From assembly GCF_000217715.1 (NCBI RefSeq), contig NC_015666.1, positions 2,430,270 through 2,494,269 of the forward strand: DNA of 64,000 nt. The letters run 5' to 3'. The notes below the pieces were generated by a model. The model was given only the letters and a program-made list of their open reading frames with translations. It did no database searches and had not been told where the DNA came from. This DNA is from Halopiger xanaduensis SH-6 (GTDB lineage Archaea > Halobacteriota > Halobacteria > Halobacteriales > Natrialbaceae). Below, piece by piece: positions 51,637-59,479 of the stretch. The translations under genes were made by a program, and so were the position numbers. The stretch's first letter is position 1, and the number at the start of each line of letters is the position of its first letter.

Positions 51637-52377
51637 ATGAACGGCCGAAATATTTATTTCGGCGACGCCTATCCGTTAGTCCGGATGGACGGCGAGTACG
51701 CGAACGGGGGAGAGACGCGTGCGGCGTTCGCGAGAACGTTGCCGGCGCTCAAACGGGACGGGAGCAACGTCCTCGTCGTCGGCGAAGACGTGACTGCAGT
51801 CCACGAAGTTGCCTGCCGGGAGTTGTGCGGTTGTGGCGACAGTGACGGCGACGACGGCGACGAGTCGGCGATCGACCGGTCCCGGTATCGGGTTCTCGTT
51901 ACGGACCGCGCCGATCGCCCCTCGAACGAATCCGCGCCGAGCGGAACGGTCAGATGGATCGAATACGCAACGGAGGCCGACGGCGACCCGTCGGTCGGCG
52001 ATACGCAGTACGCCGGCTGCAGCGATCGACTCGAGGCGCTCGGCATCGAGATCATCGAAACCATCGACGAATTCGACGCCGACGCGGACGGGCTCGCGCC
52101 CGCGGAACTTCGGGTCTGCGTCGACTCGCCGATGCCGTTGTTCCGTGCGTACGACGCCGAGCGCGTGTTCCGGCTCTTGCACGCGACGACCGCTGCGATC
52201 GAACACGTCAACGGAATGGGCCACGTCCACCTGCCGCTCGCTCCGGACCACGAGACCGTCGCGCTGCTCGAGCCGCTGTTCGACGCGGTCGTCGAACTCC
52301 GGGAGCGAGCGGGGAAGTACGAGCAACGGTGGCGACTTCGCGAGCGGCGGACGCGGACCGAATGGCTCTCGCTGTAA
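51637..52377 (+). CDS. Haloarchaeal RecA-like/DUF7504-type protein
   Basis: A 246-residue protein: NGRNIYFGDAYPLVRMDGEYANGG, LKRDGSNVLVVGEDVTAVHEVACREL with the strand-loop pattern of a degenerate P-loop domain, YRVLVTDRADRP, LGIEIIETIDEFD, AELRVCVDSPMPLFRAYDAERVFRLLHATTAAIEHVNGMGHVHLP and a C-terminal helix (RERAGKYEQRWRLRERRTRTEW). From memory it belongs to haloarchaeal DUF7504. A GATATTAC box 31 bases upstream favours ATG 51637 over an ATG at 51604. No Walker A GKT is present, so ATP binding is doubtful. Divergent from the acidic coiled gene. Confidence 0.7.
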   Translation: MNGRNIYFGDAYPLVRMDGEYANGGETRAAFARTLPALKRDGSNVLVVGEDVTAVHEVACRELCGCGDSDGDDGDESAIDRSRYRVLVTDRADRPSNESAPSGTVRWIEYATEADGDPSVGDTQYAGCSDRLEALGIEIIETIDEFDADADGLAPAELRVCVDSPMPLFRAYDAERVFRLLHATTAAIEHVNGMGHVHLPLAPDHETVALLEPLFDAVVELRERAGKYEQRWRLRERRTRTEWLSL

Positions 52378-52532
52378 GCGGTCGTCGAGAAATCGTCGAG
52401 TCGACCGCGGTTCGGTTTTGATCGTGGTCTGAGTTCGGACTGGAGCACGGATCGGGACCGGCCTCGACTCCGACGGAGCGGCCGTCACCGCCGATCCAAG
52501 CGCTTTTACCCGCCCCGTTCCCCTGAACAGGT

Positions 52533-53291
52533 GTGCGAATCGAGAACAGCTTCATCCCGGTCCGCGGGGTTGGCGAAACGACCGAGCGCCGCCTGTGGGA
52601 ACGGGGAATCACCCACTGGGACGAGTTCGACGGCAGCGTCGACGTCGTCGGCGACGCGCTCGCCGACCGGATCGAGACGTTCATCGACGAGGGACGCGCC
52701 CACCTGGAGCGCGGCGACGTTTCCCCGTTCGCCGAGCGGCTTCCGTCCGCGAGCCGCTGGCGACTGTACGAGAACGTCCGCGACCAAACCTGCTTCCTGG
52801 ACATCGAGACGACCGGACTCGACGCCTCCTGCGACGACGTCACGACGGTCAGTCTGCACCGCGGCGACGAGACCAAGACGTTCGTTAAAGGCCGCGACCT
52901 CACCAGCGAGCGCCTCGAGCGGGAACTCGAGGCGTCGTCGCTGCTGGTCACGTTCAACGGCGCGCGGTTCGACGTCCCCTTCCTCGAGACCTGCTACGAC
53001 ATCGACGTCGACGTGCCGCACCTCGATCTCATGTACCCCTGCAAGCAGGTCGGGCTCGACGGCGGGCTGAAGGCGATCGAACGCGAGCTCGGCATCGACC
53101 GGGACATGCCGGATCTCAGCGGCCGCGACGCCGTGCGCCTCTGGCACGAGTACGAGCGCGGCGACGAGAGCGCACTGGAGACGCTCGTCGAGTACAACCG
53201 CGCGGACACGAAGAACATGCGACCGCTGGTCGAAACAGTCACGGATCGGCTCCACGCGGAGGTATTCGACGCGGCGCGCAACAAAGTGTAG
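52533..53291 (+). CDS. Stand-alone MrfB/YprB-like RNase H-fold exonuclease
   Basis: A 252-residue protein. Residues 1-60 are a helix-hairpin-helix-like lead (NSFIPVRGVGETTERRLWERGITHWDEFDG) and 85-252 an RNase H-like exonuclease with FLDIETTG (Asp/Glu), VTFNGARFDVPFLE (Asn/Asp), LDLMYP and CxYNRADTKNM-type ending (VEYNRADTKNMRPLVE). It is a smaller paralogue of the exonuclease at 18996-20600 but lacks an adjacent helicase. GTG start at 52533 is supported by CTTTTACC about 29 bases upstream, a leaderless pattern. Substrate unknown; DNA repair or single-strand processing is likely. Confidence 0.82.
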   Translation: MRIENSFIPVRGVGETTERRLWERGITHWDEFDGSVDVVGDALADRIETFIDEGRAHLERGDVSPFAERLPSASRWRLYENVRDQTCFLDIETTGLDASCDDVTTVSLHRGDETKTFVKGRDLTSERLERELEASSLLVTFNGARFDVPFLETCYDIDVDVPHLDLMYPCKQVGLDGGLKAIERELGIDRDMPDLSGRDAVRLWHEYERGDESALETLVEYNRADTKNMRPLVETVTDRLHAEVFDAARNKV

Positions 53292-53423
53292 CTGTCGGAC
53301 TCGGTCGTCGCCGCTGTGTTTTGCGCGTTTGCTGTCAACGGCCCGCGGGCGAGCGTCCGAGCGTAACAGGCGTCGCCGATACCGGGCGGTACGCCTACGG
53401 TGCTGGCAGTCATCAGTGCTTAT

Positions 53424-53825
53424 ATGACAACTGAGTATGATTACGACGTCGGCATCGACGTTCGACTCCGCGACATCGACTTCATGGGCCACGTCAACAA
53501 CGCGACGTACGCGACCTACCTCGAGCAAGCCCGCGAGGCGTACTTCACGGACGTCCTCGGCGTCTCGCTCGTCGACACCGGCACCGTACTGGCGACCCTC
53601 GAAATCGATTACGCGCGCCCCATCGACGCCGACGCGGACGTCACCGCCGCCCTCCGAGTCCCGGAACTGGGCACCTCGAGTCTCCCGATCGAGTACGAGA
53701 TCCGAGCGGACGGCGAACTGGCGGCGACCGCACGGACGGTCCAGGTGCTCGTCGACGAGGAGACGGGCGACTCACGGCCGCTGCCGGACGAGTGGCGGCG
53801 GCGGATCGACGCGACTCGAGGGTAA
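53424..53825 (+). CDS. 4-hydroxybenzoyl-CoA thioesterase-like hotdog protein
   Basis: A 133-residue acyl-CoA thioesterase of the hotdog fold: VRLRDIDFMGHVNNATYATYLEQAREAYF contains the D-x-x-G-H-V-N-N-A-T motif of the 4HBT/YbgC group; ATLEIDYARPIDADADV and PIEYEIRADGELAATARTVQVLVD complete the sheet. Hydrolyses a fatty or aromatic acyl-CoA; specificity unknown. ATG at 53424 is chosen because family members start close to the first strand; a GTG eight codons earlier is possible. Stands alone. Confidence 0.9.
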   Translation: MTTEYDYDVGIDVRLRDIDFMGHVNNATYATYLEQAREAYFTDVLGVSLVDTGTVLATLEIDYARPIDADADVTAALRVPELGTSSLPIEYEIRADGELAATARTVQVLVDEETGDSRPLPDEWRRRIDATRG

Positions 53826-53875
53826 GCGGTGCTCGGCGGTGTCGTGTGCTGAGACGGATGTCGGGCTACGCGACG

Positions 53876-54166
53876 TTACTGCTGGGGATCGTCGTCGTGT
53901 ACTTCGACGTCGCCGTCGCTCGTGACGACGACGTGGTAGTCACAATACGTGAATTCGACGCGACCTGTGGTTCGAGCGGTGCCGTCCGTTCGCGGTGCAA
54001 AAAGTGAATCGAGAGCTTCGGGATTGATTGCGTCGTAGAGCGCTTCGTACTCCGGTGGTTCGATATCGGTCGGATCGACGCCTTCCCGTTCGGCGACTGC
54101 GCTAATAACTGCAAAACTGAGGGACTGGTCGTCGGTTGCTTCCGAACGATCGACTGAGAGTAGCAT
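53876..54166 (-). CDS. HalOD1 output-domain protein
   Basis: A 96-residue protein with the HalOD1 pattern: SFAVISAVAEREGVDPTDIEPPEYEALYDAINPEALDSLF followed by a strand pair (GRVEFTYCDYHVVVTSDGDVEV), given in pieces. HalOD1 domains are haloarchaeal signalling output modules, often stand-alone, sometimes behind receiver domains. The ATG is at 54164-54166. It converges on the thioesterase gene and is next to the accessory island. Strong acidic tail (VHDDDPQQ). Confidence 0.85.
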   Translation of the reverse strand: MLLSVDRSEATDDQSLSFAVISAVAEREGVDPTDIEPPEYEALYDAINPEALDSLFAPRTDGTARTTGRVEFTYCDYHVVVTSDGDVEVHDDDPQQ

Positions 54167-54944
54167 TGGCCGGACTCTTTCTTCGCCGAGATATAAATCC
54201 TCTGGCCTTGCTCCGAAATCAATGTCCAGATTTGATCATAGATGATCCTATCAAGACGTTACTGTTCTATTTGGACTCAAATAGAGAGATAATATTAGTA
54301 CTATAATTAGTTTTGAAACGTTTCAAGCAGGAATATTCGCCGAACAAGCACGGGTTGTAGGCCGTTTGCGCCGGCAAACGTCGGGTCAATTCGGTTTAAG
54401 TCACTGTAATCGCACGTGGACAATAGCACTCCAAAACTGACCAGCGATAATATCAGGCAGATGCTGAAGCTAGTTGTTGCCCGTGCGTTCAATCGAGACG
54501 GAACACGCGGTCGTCGATCTCGATAGACGCCGTCCCTGTGCTCAACCCACTGTCGATCCGTTAATTGGAAACAGCCAGTTCGATACCTTTATCACCGCTG
54601 TGAATGAACGTTCAATCGGCGAGGGGATGGGGGATCCACTATCGGTGCCCTGACAGCGCTGTTCGCCCGGACAGATCTCCTCCTCGCCACGTCGCCGGCG
54701 TCACCGCCCGTGATGCCGCGACCCTTCCGATCACCGACGGAGCGGATCACCGGTTTGCCCGGCCGGTGATCCGCTCACCGTTCGTGTGCCGTAATTCTCG
54801 AAGTGATTTTTCGTCGGCCGGTCAGTGTCACGTCGATCGCAGTCGACCGCCCTCTCATGTCACAATCGATACCACGAGCTACTCGAGCGAGTGTCTCGAG
54901 ACGCCCGGGTAGGTACTGTCGGTGAGACTTTGGACTGGGCGAAA
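54167..54944. other. Accessory-island flank without intact genes
   Basis: 778 bases, A/T-richer at 54200-54310, without a convincing gene. On the minus strand 54494-54554 reads as a C-terminal fragment (STGTASIEIDDRVFRLD then stop) with no upstream coding, probably a relic. There is a 10-base palindrome TGAACGTTCA at 54605-54614 and a 14-bp perfect stem at 54740-54776 (separate entry). Other frames give basic, Arg/Ser-rich translations typical of non-coding DNA. Confidence 0.45.
54740..54776. repeat. 14-bp perfect inverted repeat (stem-loop)
   Basis: 54740-54753 is the exact reverse complement of 54763-54776, with a 9-base loop (TTTGCCCGG). Core GATCACCGG/CCGGTGATC. It lies about 170 bases beyond the 3' end of the spike gene, possibly a transcription end for it, or a recombination or protein-binding site. 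There is no T-run on either side, which argues against a simple terminator. Confidence 0.6.
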
Positions 54945-56258
54945 TCAAAGCTCATCGCTACCTGCAGCGATTTGGAACCACATATTCTTCGGCGCCCTCA
55001 TCAGATACTTTACGTCTCCATCCGCTGTATCTGTCCATCTGACGTACTCTCCCTCCGTGTATCGAGTAGGGTCGGGCCGACTGTTTCCTTCGTGGGCCCC
55101 GTATCCGTTAAACGTTGAACCCGGTCCAAGGTTCCACTCCATTCCGCCCGAGAGACGACTGTATCCCTCTCTAACCTTGATATTTGGACCGTCGATTATC
55201 AGGCCGCCATCAGCCATCCTGTGGGGATCCTCCAAGTGTCCAACGAAAAACGGCCCGTAATTATTGATGTGATCCGGGCCTTCGTTTCGGATCGCGACTT
55301 CCATATCGTTGCACTGGATGTGTCCGTACAGGATCAGCTTCCCGCCGGACGGACCGCTAGTGACGATACCGTTCGTTGACCTCGTGATAACGACCGAAAA
55401 ATAGTTCCCGTTTACGAATCCGCCTTCGGTCGTATCTGTGCGGATCGCTGTATCGTACCCCCGAATGTTGAGTCTCCCTGAGCAGTGGATGATGTACTCC
55501 CCGGCCGCAGATTTTAGCAGTAGCCCGGTACCCTCGCCTTTCTCGCCGTGCAAGTGGATCGGACCGTCCAATCTGAAGTGACTGTCCGCATTGGATCGAT
55601 ACCATTGGGTCGTCGACCGCGCTCCATCGGCAACGAGAACGGTACTGCTATACCCGTCGTACACCCGTGTTTTGATAGTTAAGGGTCCGGAAATTTTGGT
55701 ACCAGTGTCTATGAAGAGGATATCTGTGTCCGCGTCCGGAACTATTGTCGCGTTATTTGGTAGCAGACATACACCCTCACGCAGGTAGATCGTTTCGGAG
55801 ATGCGGTACGTTTTATCCGGAACGAGGTGCACTGTGGCCTTTTTCTCCCACCCCGCGGAATCTGCTGCACGATCGATGACAGCTTGAAGTTCGTCGCTAT
55901 CACGTGCGACAAAGGCATTGTTCACCTCGCTTATATCGGCCCGCTCTAAATGCGTCGTTCCGGGGACAGGATTCTCCGTCGTTCCGGTATTCGCCGGCCT
56001 CCAGTCGCCGGTGTCGGCGTCCCACTCGAAGATTACGTTCATATCTTTCGCCTCCGCTCGAGCGCCGTCAAACGGTCCCTCGGCGGGGAAATCGGCGTAA
56101 CTCTCGAACGGGACGACGATCTGATCTTGGAGCCCGCGCCAGTTCTCCTCGTCCTGGACGCGGCCCCAGCGGTCTTCGTAGTCTTCCGGGTTCGCTGCGT
56201 CGCTGAGGACGGCAAAATCGCCCCAGTCGGTTCGCGGCGGTTCAGGGTAGTCACTCAT
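54945..56258 (-). CDS. Right-handed beta-helix protein, probable viral tail-spike-like
   Basis: A 437-residue protein with lower-GC codons and many Gly/Asn/Thr, unlike its neighbours. Residues 1-60 are acidic lead (DYPEPPRTDWGDFAVLSDAANPEDYEDRWG). Residues about 50-95 read FESYADFPAEG ... VIFEWDADTGDWRPA, resembling the adaptor motif (S-x-A-D-F-P-x-x-G ... Y-x-W-D-x-x-T-G-x-W) that precedes receptor-binding domains in phage tail proteins. From residue 120 a pectate-lyase-like beta-helix begins (SDELQAVIDRAADSAGW; TYRISETIYLREGVCLLPNNATIVPDADTDILFI; RLDGPIHLHG; GRLNIRGYDTAIRT). There is no signal peptide. Most likely a spike or surface adhesin from a virus or plasmid. Confidence 0.7.
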   Translation of the reverse strand: MSDYPEPPRTDWGDFAVLSDAANPEDYEDRWGRVQDEENWRGLQDQIVVPFESYADFPAEGPFDGARAEAKDMNVIFEWDADTGDWRPANTGTTENPVPGTTHLERADISEVNNAFVARDSDELQAVIDRAADSAGWEKKATVHLVPDKTYRISETIYLREGVCLLPNNATIVPDADTDILFIDTGTKISGPLTIKTRVYDGYSSTVLVADGARSTTQWYRSNADSHFRLDGPIHLHGEKGEGTGLLLKSAAGEYIIHCSGRLNIRGYDTAIRTDTTEGGFVNGNYFSVVITRSTNGIVTSGPSGGKLILYGHIQCNDMEVAIRNEGPDHINNYGPFFVGHLEDPHRMADGGLIIDGPNIKVREGYSRLSGGMEWNLGPGSTFNGYGAHEGNSRPDPTRYTEGEYVRWTDTADGDVKYLMRAPKNMWFQIAAGSDEL

Positions 56259-56357
56259 TGCTGTTGAATTCGGTTGTAAGTCGGGGAATTCGATTATCAG
56301 GGGTGACGTTGGTCTCGTCTTGCAACTCTCGTCGAAGTATCCGCATCACCGGTCGCT

Positions 56358-56591
56358 TCACCGTCGTTCAGTTCCGTCAGAAGCGAATCGGCCGGCTTCA
56401 CCGGCCTCGCGGAACGCCTCGCTAGGCCCGCTGTTCTCATTAGTAGCGGACGTGCTGTAGAGGCCGGCGCCGTACACGCCGTCGCCGTAACGATCGCCGC
56501 TTTCCGTCTGTGCACCGACCTCGGCTACTGGGAGAGTGGTGACGGTGGCCGTTGTCACCAACCCAAATAACTCCCGTCGCGTAGGTTGCAT
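56358..56591 (-). CDS. Small Tat-signal protein, unknown function
   Basis: A 77-residue protein starting MQPTRRELFGLVTTATVTTLPVAE with a Tat-type signal, then GAQTESGDRYGDGVYGAGLYSTSATNENSGPSEAFREAGEAG. The Y-G-D-G-V-Y-G-A-G-L-Y Gly/Tyr motif resembles short structural repeats. It lies upstream of the spike-like gene on the same strand (gap of 99 bases), so it may be co-transcribed. The ATG is at 56589-56591. Secreted or surface-bound; the role is unknown. Confidence 0.6.
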   Translation of the reverse strand: MQPTRRELFGLVTTATVTTLPVAEVGAQTESGDRYGDGVYGAGLYSTSATNENSGPSEAFREAGEAGRFASDGTERR

Positions 56592-56774
56592 GTAGGCCGA
56601 CTTCTATTATAATCATGATATTAAAGGCTTGGAAACTTATCAACGAATGACTTAGTTGTGCCTGGCGCAACCATAGTTTTAGAGCCAACGCTACTGATTC
56701 AGTCTCGCCGACAACAATTGTGAACTGGGGTTCCTCAACCGGCGCAGATGATCACATCCAACGAAAATCCTGAA

Positions 56775-56848
56775 AGCCAGGGGTGGGATTTGAACCCACG
56801 AAGTCTCGATTACAAGTCGAGTGCATGAACCGCCCATGCTCCCCTGGC
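56775..56848 (-). tRNA. tRNA-Thr (anticodon TGT)
   Basis: 74 nt on the minus strand folding into a full cloverleaf: acceptor GCCAGGG/CCCTGGC, D-stem GCAT/ATGC with loop GGGCGGTTC, anticodon stem CTCGA/TCGAG with loop CTTGTAA (anticodon TGT, threonine ACA), variable ACTTC, T-stem GTGGG/CCCAC with TTCAAAT loop, discriminator T. There is no intron and no encoded CCA. The 3' end faces the low-GC island at 54.2-56.6 kb, a classic integration-site arrangement. Confidence 0.95.
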
Positions 56849-56860
56849 GCGGGTCGTTGG

Positions 56861-57391
56861 TTACTCGTCCTCCTTTGAGTGTGTATCGTTTTCGGATTGA
56901 ACCGCTTGCTCGTCGCGGTCCGCGAGCGACCGTTCCATCGTCACGCGAAACGCGTCGAACCCCTGTTCCCTGTAGAACCGCCGTGCGGCCTCGTTGTCGG
57001 CCATAACCTCCAAAATCACGACCTCCGCGCCCCGATCGGCGAGCGCGTCTTCGGCCGCCTCGAGCAGCGCCGCACCGATTCCGCGACCGCGGTGGGTCGG
57101 TTCGACGTAGATGTTCGAGATCGTCCCGCGGGTCGCGTCGAGTTCGAGCGTCCCGTGCTCGAGGGAGAACGAGACGAAGCCGACGAGGGTGTCGTCGGCG
57201 CCGGCGCGAGCGACGAGCAGGCCGTCGGTGGCCTGGTGGGCGGCGAGGGTTTCGCGCATCCGGTTTCGGTTCGCGTCCGCGCGCACGTAGGAGTCGTACG
57301 CGCGCTGACCGCGGGCCAGTCGGACCCACAGTTCCGCGACGGCCTCGACGTCGTCGCTCGTCGCTGGTTCGATCGTTACGTCAGCCGACAT
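56861..57391 (-). CDS. GNAT-family N-acetyltransferase
   Basis: A 176-residue acetyltransferase: VTIEPATSDDVEAVAELWVRLARG is the GNAT start, then TISNIYVEPTHRGRGIGAALLEAAEDAL with the acetyl-CoA loop (R-G-x-G-I/A), and VILEVMADNEAARRFYREQGFDAFRVTMERSL. The ATG is at 57389-57391; an upstream in-frame ATG (57434-57436) would add 15 unusual residues. Substrate (amine, antibiotic or protein N-terminus) unknown. Immediately downstream of the tRNA-Thr 5' side. The C-terminal tail is acidic. Confidence 0.9.
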   Translation of the reverse strand: MSADVTIEPATSDDVEAVAELWVRLARGQRAYDSYVRADANRNRMRETLAAHQATDGLLVARAGADDTLVGFVSFSLEHGTLELDATRGTISNIYVEPTHRGRGIGAALLEAAEDALADRGAEVVILEVMADNEAARRFYREQGFDAFRVTMERSLADRDEQAVQSENDTHSKEDE

Positions 57392-57540
57392 GGATGGAAA
57401 GCAGGGGTGAAAATCGGCGTCGTCCGCCGGAGACATCGGTCATCGTCGACTCCTCAACCGTCGCCGCCGAAAGGTCTTTTCATCGCCTCGAGGAGAGCGG
57501 CGGGAAGACGGGGACGGAGACTGCGATTCGAACGCGCCCG

Positions 57541-58176
57541 CTACACCGTTCGGCAGTCCGGACAGACGAGTTGGCCGTTCGACTCCCGGAGGGACTCGGC
57601 CAGCGAGCCGCAGGCCTCGCAGACGCCCTGCGTCGTGTACTCGTCGCCGCCGTTGGCGAGCGCCCGCTCGTCGGCCTCCGCGGCGGTGGATTGGGTCGTC
57701 GGGTCGTCGGGCTGCCGTCCGGATGCCGACCCCGGCCTGGACCCCGGAACCGTCCCGTCCGGATTCGAGCGAGAGCGGGGCGCGACCGTCGCCTGGAACG
57801 AACTCGCGGCGGCGATGACGTCGCGCTGGGTGACGACCCCGCGGACGCCGTCCTCGTCCTCGACGACGACGTTCCGGATGTTCTCGCGGGTCATCAGGCT
57901 CGCGGCGTCGGTGAGCGAGCGGTCCGGCGCGACCGAGATGACCGGCGTCGTCATGACGTCGCCGACGGTCAGCTCGCCCGGCTCGCGCTCGTCCGCGACG
58001 AGGTCGAGCAGGTCCCACTCGGTCATGATGCCGACGGCGTCGGCGCCGCGAACGACGAGGACGCAGCTCGCGCGCTCGTCTCGCATGAGTTGCACCGCTC
58101 CGCGGACCGTATCGGACTCGCTGACGCCGACGTAGTCGGTCGTCAGGACGTCCGTGACCGACAGTTCCGATTCCAT
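57541..58176 (-). CDS. Double CBS-domain protein with C-terminal zinc ribbon
   Basis: A 211-residue protein with two CBS motifs: VTDVLTTDYVGVSESDTVRGAVQLMRDERASCVLVVRGADAVGIMTEWDLL (1) and VGDVMTTPVISVAPDRSLTDAASLMTRENIRNVVVEDEDGVRGVVTQRDVI (2), read as separate modules of about 55 residues. A Pro/Ser/Asp-rich linker leads to a zinc ribbon (VCEACGSL; LVCPDCR). CBS pairs bind adenine nucleotides; the ribbon suggests nucleic-acid or protein binding. Start ATG 58174-58176. The gene lies between GNAT and GTP cyclohydrolase III genes on the same strand. Confidence 0.9.
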   Translation of the reverse strand: MESELSVTDVLTTDYVGVSESDTVRGAVQLMRDERASCVLVVRGADAVGIMTEWDLLDLVADEREPGELTVGDVMTTPVISVAPDRSLTDAASLMTRENIRNVVVEDEDGVRGVVTQRDVIAAASSFQATVAPRSRSNPDGTVPGSRPGSASGRQPDDPTTQSTAAEADERALANGGDEYTTQGVCEACGSLAESLRESNGQLVCPDCRTV

Positions 58177-58265
58177 GTGTGAACGATACGCACAGACAGG
58201 CTAAAAGCTACCCCCGCTACGCTTAAGCGAGTCGCCGGCGAAGATTTACGGATCGGATTTCCCGG

Positions 58266-59030
58266 CTACTCCCACGCGAGTTCGACTCGGATGCCGTCGG
58301 CCCGGCAGGTCTCGAGGGCGTGCTTCGCGGCGTAGCCGGCCTCGTGGGCGCTGTCCCCGCGACCGACGCCGACCTGCAGGTCGACGTCGACGGCTTCCGC
58401 GACGTGGTGGATCGCCTCCTCGTAGTCGGGTTCCTCGAGGTCGGGACAGACGACGATGACGTTGTCGCCGCCGACGAAGAAGGAGAGACTGTCGTGGGTG
58501 TGGCGCATATGGCGCATGAGTTCGGCGTAGCCCTGCTCGATCTCGATGAACGTGTCGAAGGCGTTGAGTTCGTCCGTGTAGGTGCCCGTCGCGTTGATGA
58601 CGTCGAAGTGGGCGATCTGGACGTCCCCGTCGGTCCGGTGGCCGTCCTCGATGACGCGACCCTCGAGGACCTCGCGGCGGTCCTTGTCCTGGGCGCTGCC
58701 GGCCTCCTGCAGTTGCGTCGTCGCGTCCGAGAGCGCCTGCACGGGCGTGGTGCCGGTCGCGACGCCGAGGCTGAGCGTGACCGGATACCGGTTGCCGATC
58801 GATTCCTGGAGGCGTTCGTGGTCCTCGCGGGAGAGCCCGTTCGTGACGGCGATCATGTTGTCGAAGCGGGTGAAGAAGACGTAGCCGTCGCGGGCGCCGA
58901 CGAACTGGGAGATGTCCGCGTAGAGGCGGGACTGCATCGTCTGCAGGTCGGTTTCCCGGCGAGGCTCGGGCGTCACCGTCCACGGACCGTAGTTGTCGAT
59001 CTGAAGGAGCGTAACCTGCGTGTTAGTCAC
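58266..59030 (-). CDS. arfA: GTP cyclohydrolase III (archaeal)
   Basis: Opens GTP to 2-amino-5-formylamino-6-ribosylamino-4-pyrimidinone 5'-phosphate, the first step of archaeal riboflavin and F420 precursor synthesis. The 254-residue protein has the family pattern: VTLLQIDNYGPWTVTPEPRRETDLQTMQSRLYADISQFVGARDGYVFFTRFDNMIAVTNGLS, HVAEAVDVDLQVGVGRGDSAHEAGYAAKHALETCR and DSLSFFVGGDNVIVVCPDL (given in pieces); these two related halves are the tandem adenylyl-cyclase-like folds of ArfA. Start at 59028-59030. No other flavin genes are adjacent. Confidence 0.93.
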   Translation of the reverse strand: MTNTQVTLLQIDNYGPWTVTPEPRRETDLQTMQSRLYADISQFVGARDGYVFFTRFDNMIAVTNGLSREDHERLQESIGNRYPVTLSLGVATGTTPVQALSDATTQLQEAGSAQDKDRREVLEGRVIEDGHRTDGDVQIAHFDVINATGTYTDELNAFDTFIEIEQGYAELMRHMRHTHDSLSFFVGGDNVIVVCPDLEEPDYEEAIHHVAEAVDVDLQVGVGRGDSAHEAGYAAKHALETCRADGIRVELAWE

Positions 59031-59152
59031 TGTAGCCCCACGTTTCGACGCCCGTCGTATAAGTGATACGTAATCCAGATTCGTGATATGGGGCGCGGTA
59101 CCACGGGCCTCATCGCATAGATAGCGTCTCCCGGCCGATCAGTTGAGTCGGG

Positions 59153-59479
59153 TTACGCGTGTTTCTTCTCGGGGTCGGCGCCCTGCGGGTGGTACGTCCA
59201 GAAGTTACCCTCGCGCATGGCGTTGCCGACGGCCTTGTGCATGTCGAGTATCGTCTCGAACTCCTCGGCGTCGACGTACTCGAAGATCTCGCGCATCGCG
59301 ACGACCCGCTCGTGGTTGATCCGGATCGGGTAGTCGCCGTACTCGTCGACGAACTCGGCGACGTTCATCGGGAAGTCCTCCTCCTCGTCGACCTTGTCCG
59401 CGATGATCCGCATGTCGTACTTGCGGCGTCCCTCGCTGCCTTCCTCGCCGTCGGGATCGACTGGCCAGTCGCTGCTCAT
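59153..59479 (-). CDS. Haloarchaeal conserved small protein (resembles DUF5785)
   Basis: A 108-residue protein: SSDWPVDPDGEEGSEGRRKYDMRIIADKVDEEEDFPMNVAEFVDEYGDYPIRINHERVVAMREIFEYVDAEEFETILDMHKAVGNAMREGNFWTYHPQGADPEKKHA (segments). It is a single compact alpha/beta domain without signal or Cys. From memory this matches haloarchaeal DUF5785 but was not checked. The ATG is 59477-59479. It precedes the GTP cyclohydrolase gene on the same strand with about 120 bases between. Function unknown. Confidence 0.75.
   Translation of the reverse strand: MSSDWPVDPDGEEGSEGRRKYDMRIIADKVDEEEDFPMNVAEFVDEYGDYPIRINHERVVAMREIFEYVDAEEFETILDMHKAVGNAMREGNFWTYHPQGADPEKKHA

Noticed and set aside
54604-54912. A plus-strand frame of 102 codons in the island flank
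   Set aside because: The product is Arg/Ser/Pro-rich without a fold, crosses the 14-bp stem, and lacks codon bias.
54200-56774. Direct repeat of the tRNA-Thr 3' end marking the far end of the island
   Set aside because: No second copy of the tRNA 3' sequence was seen in 53.8-56.7 kb by eye, so att sites are not claimed; a tool search would be needed.
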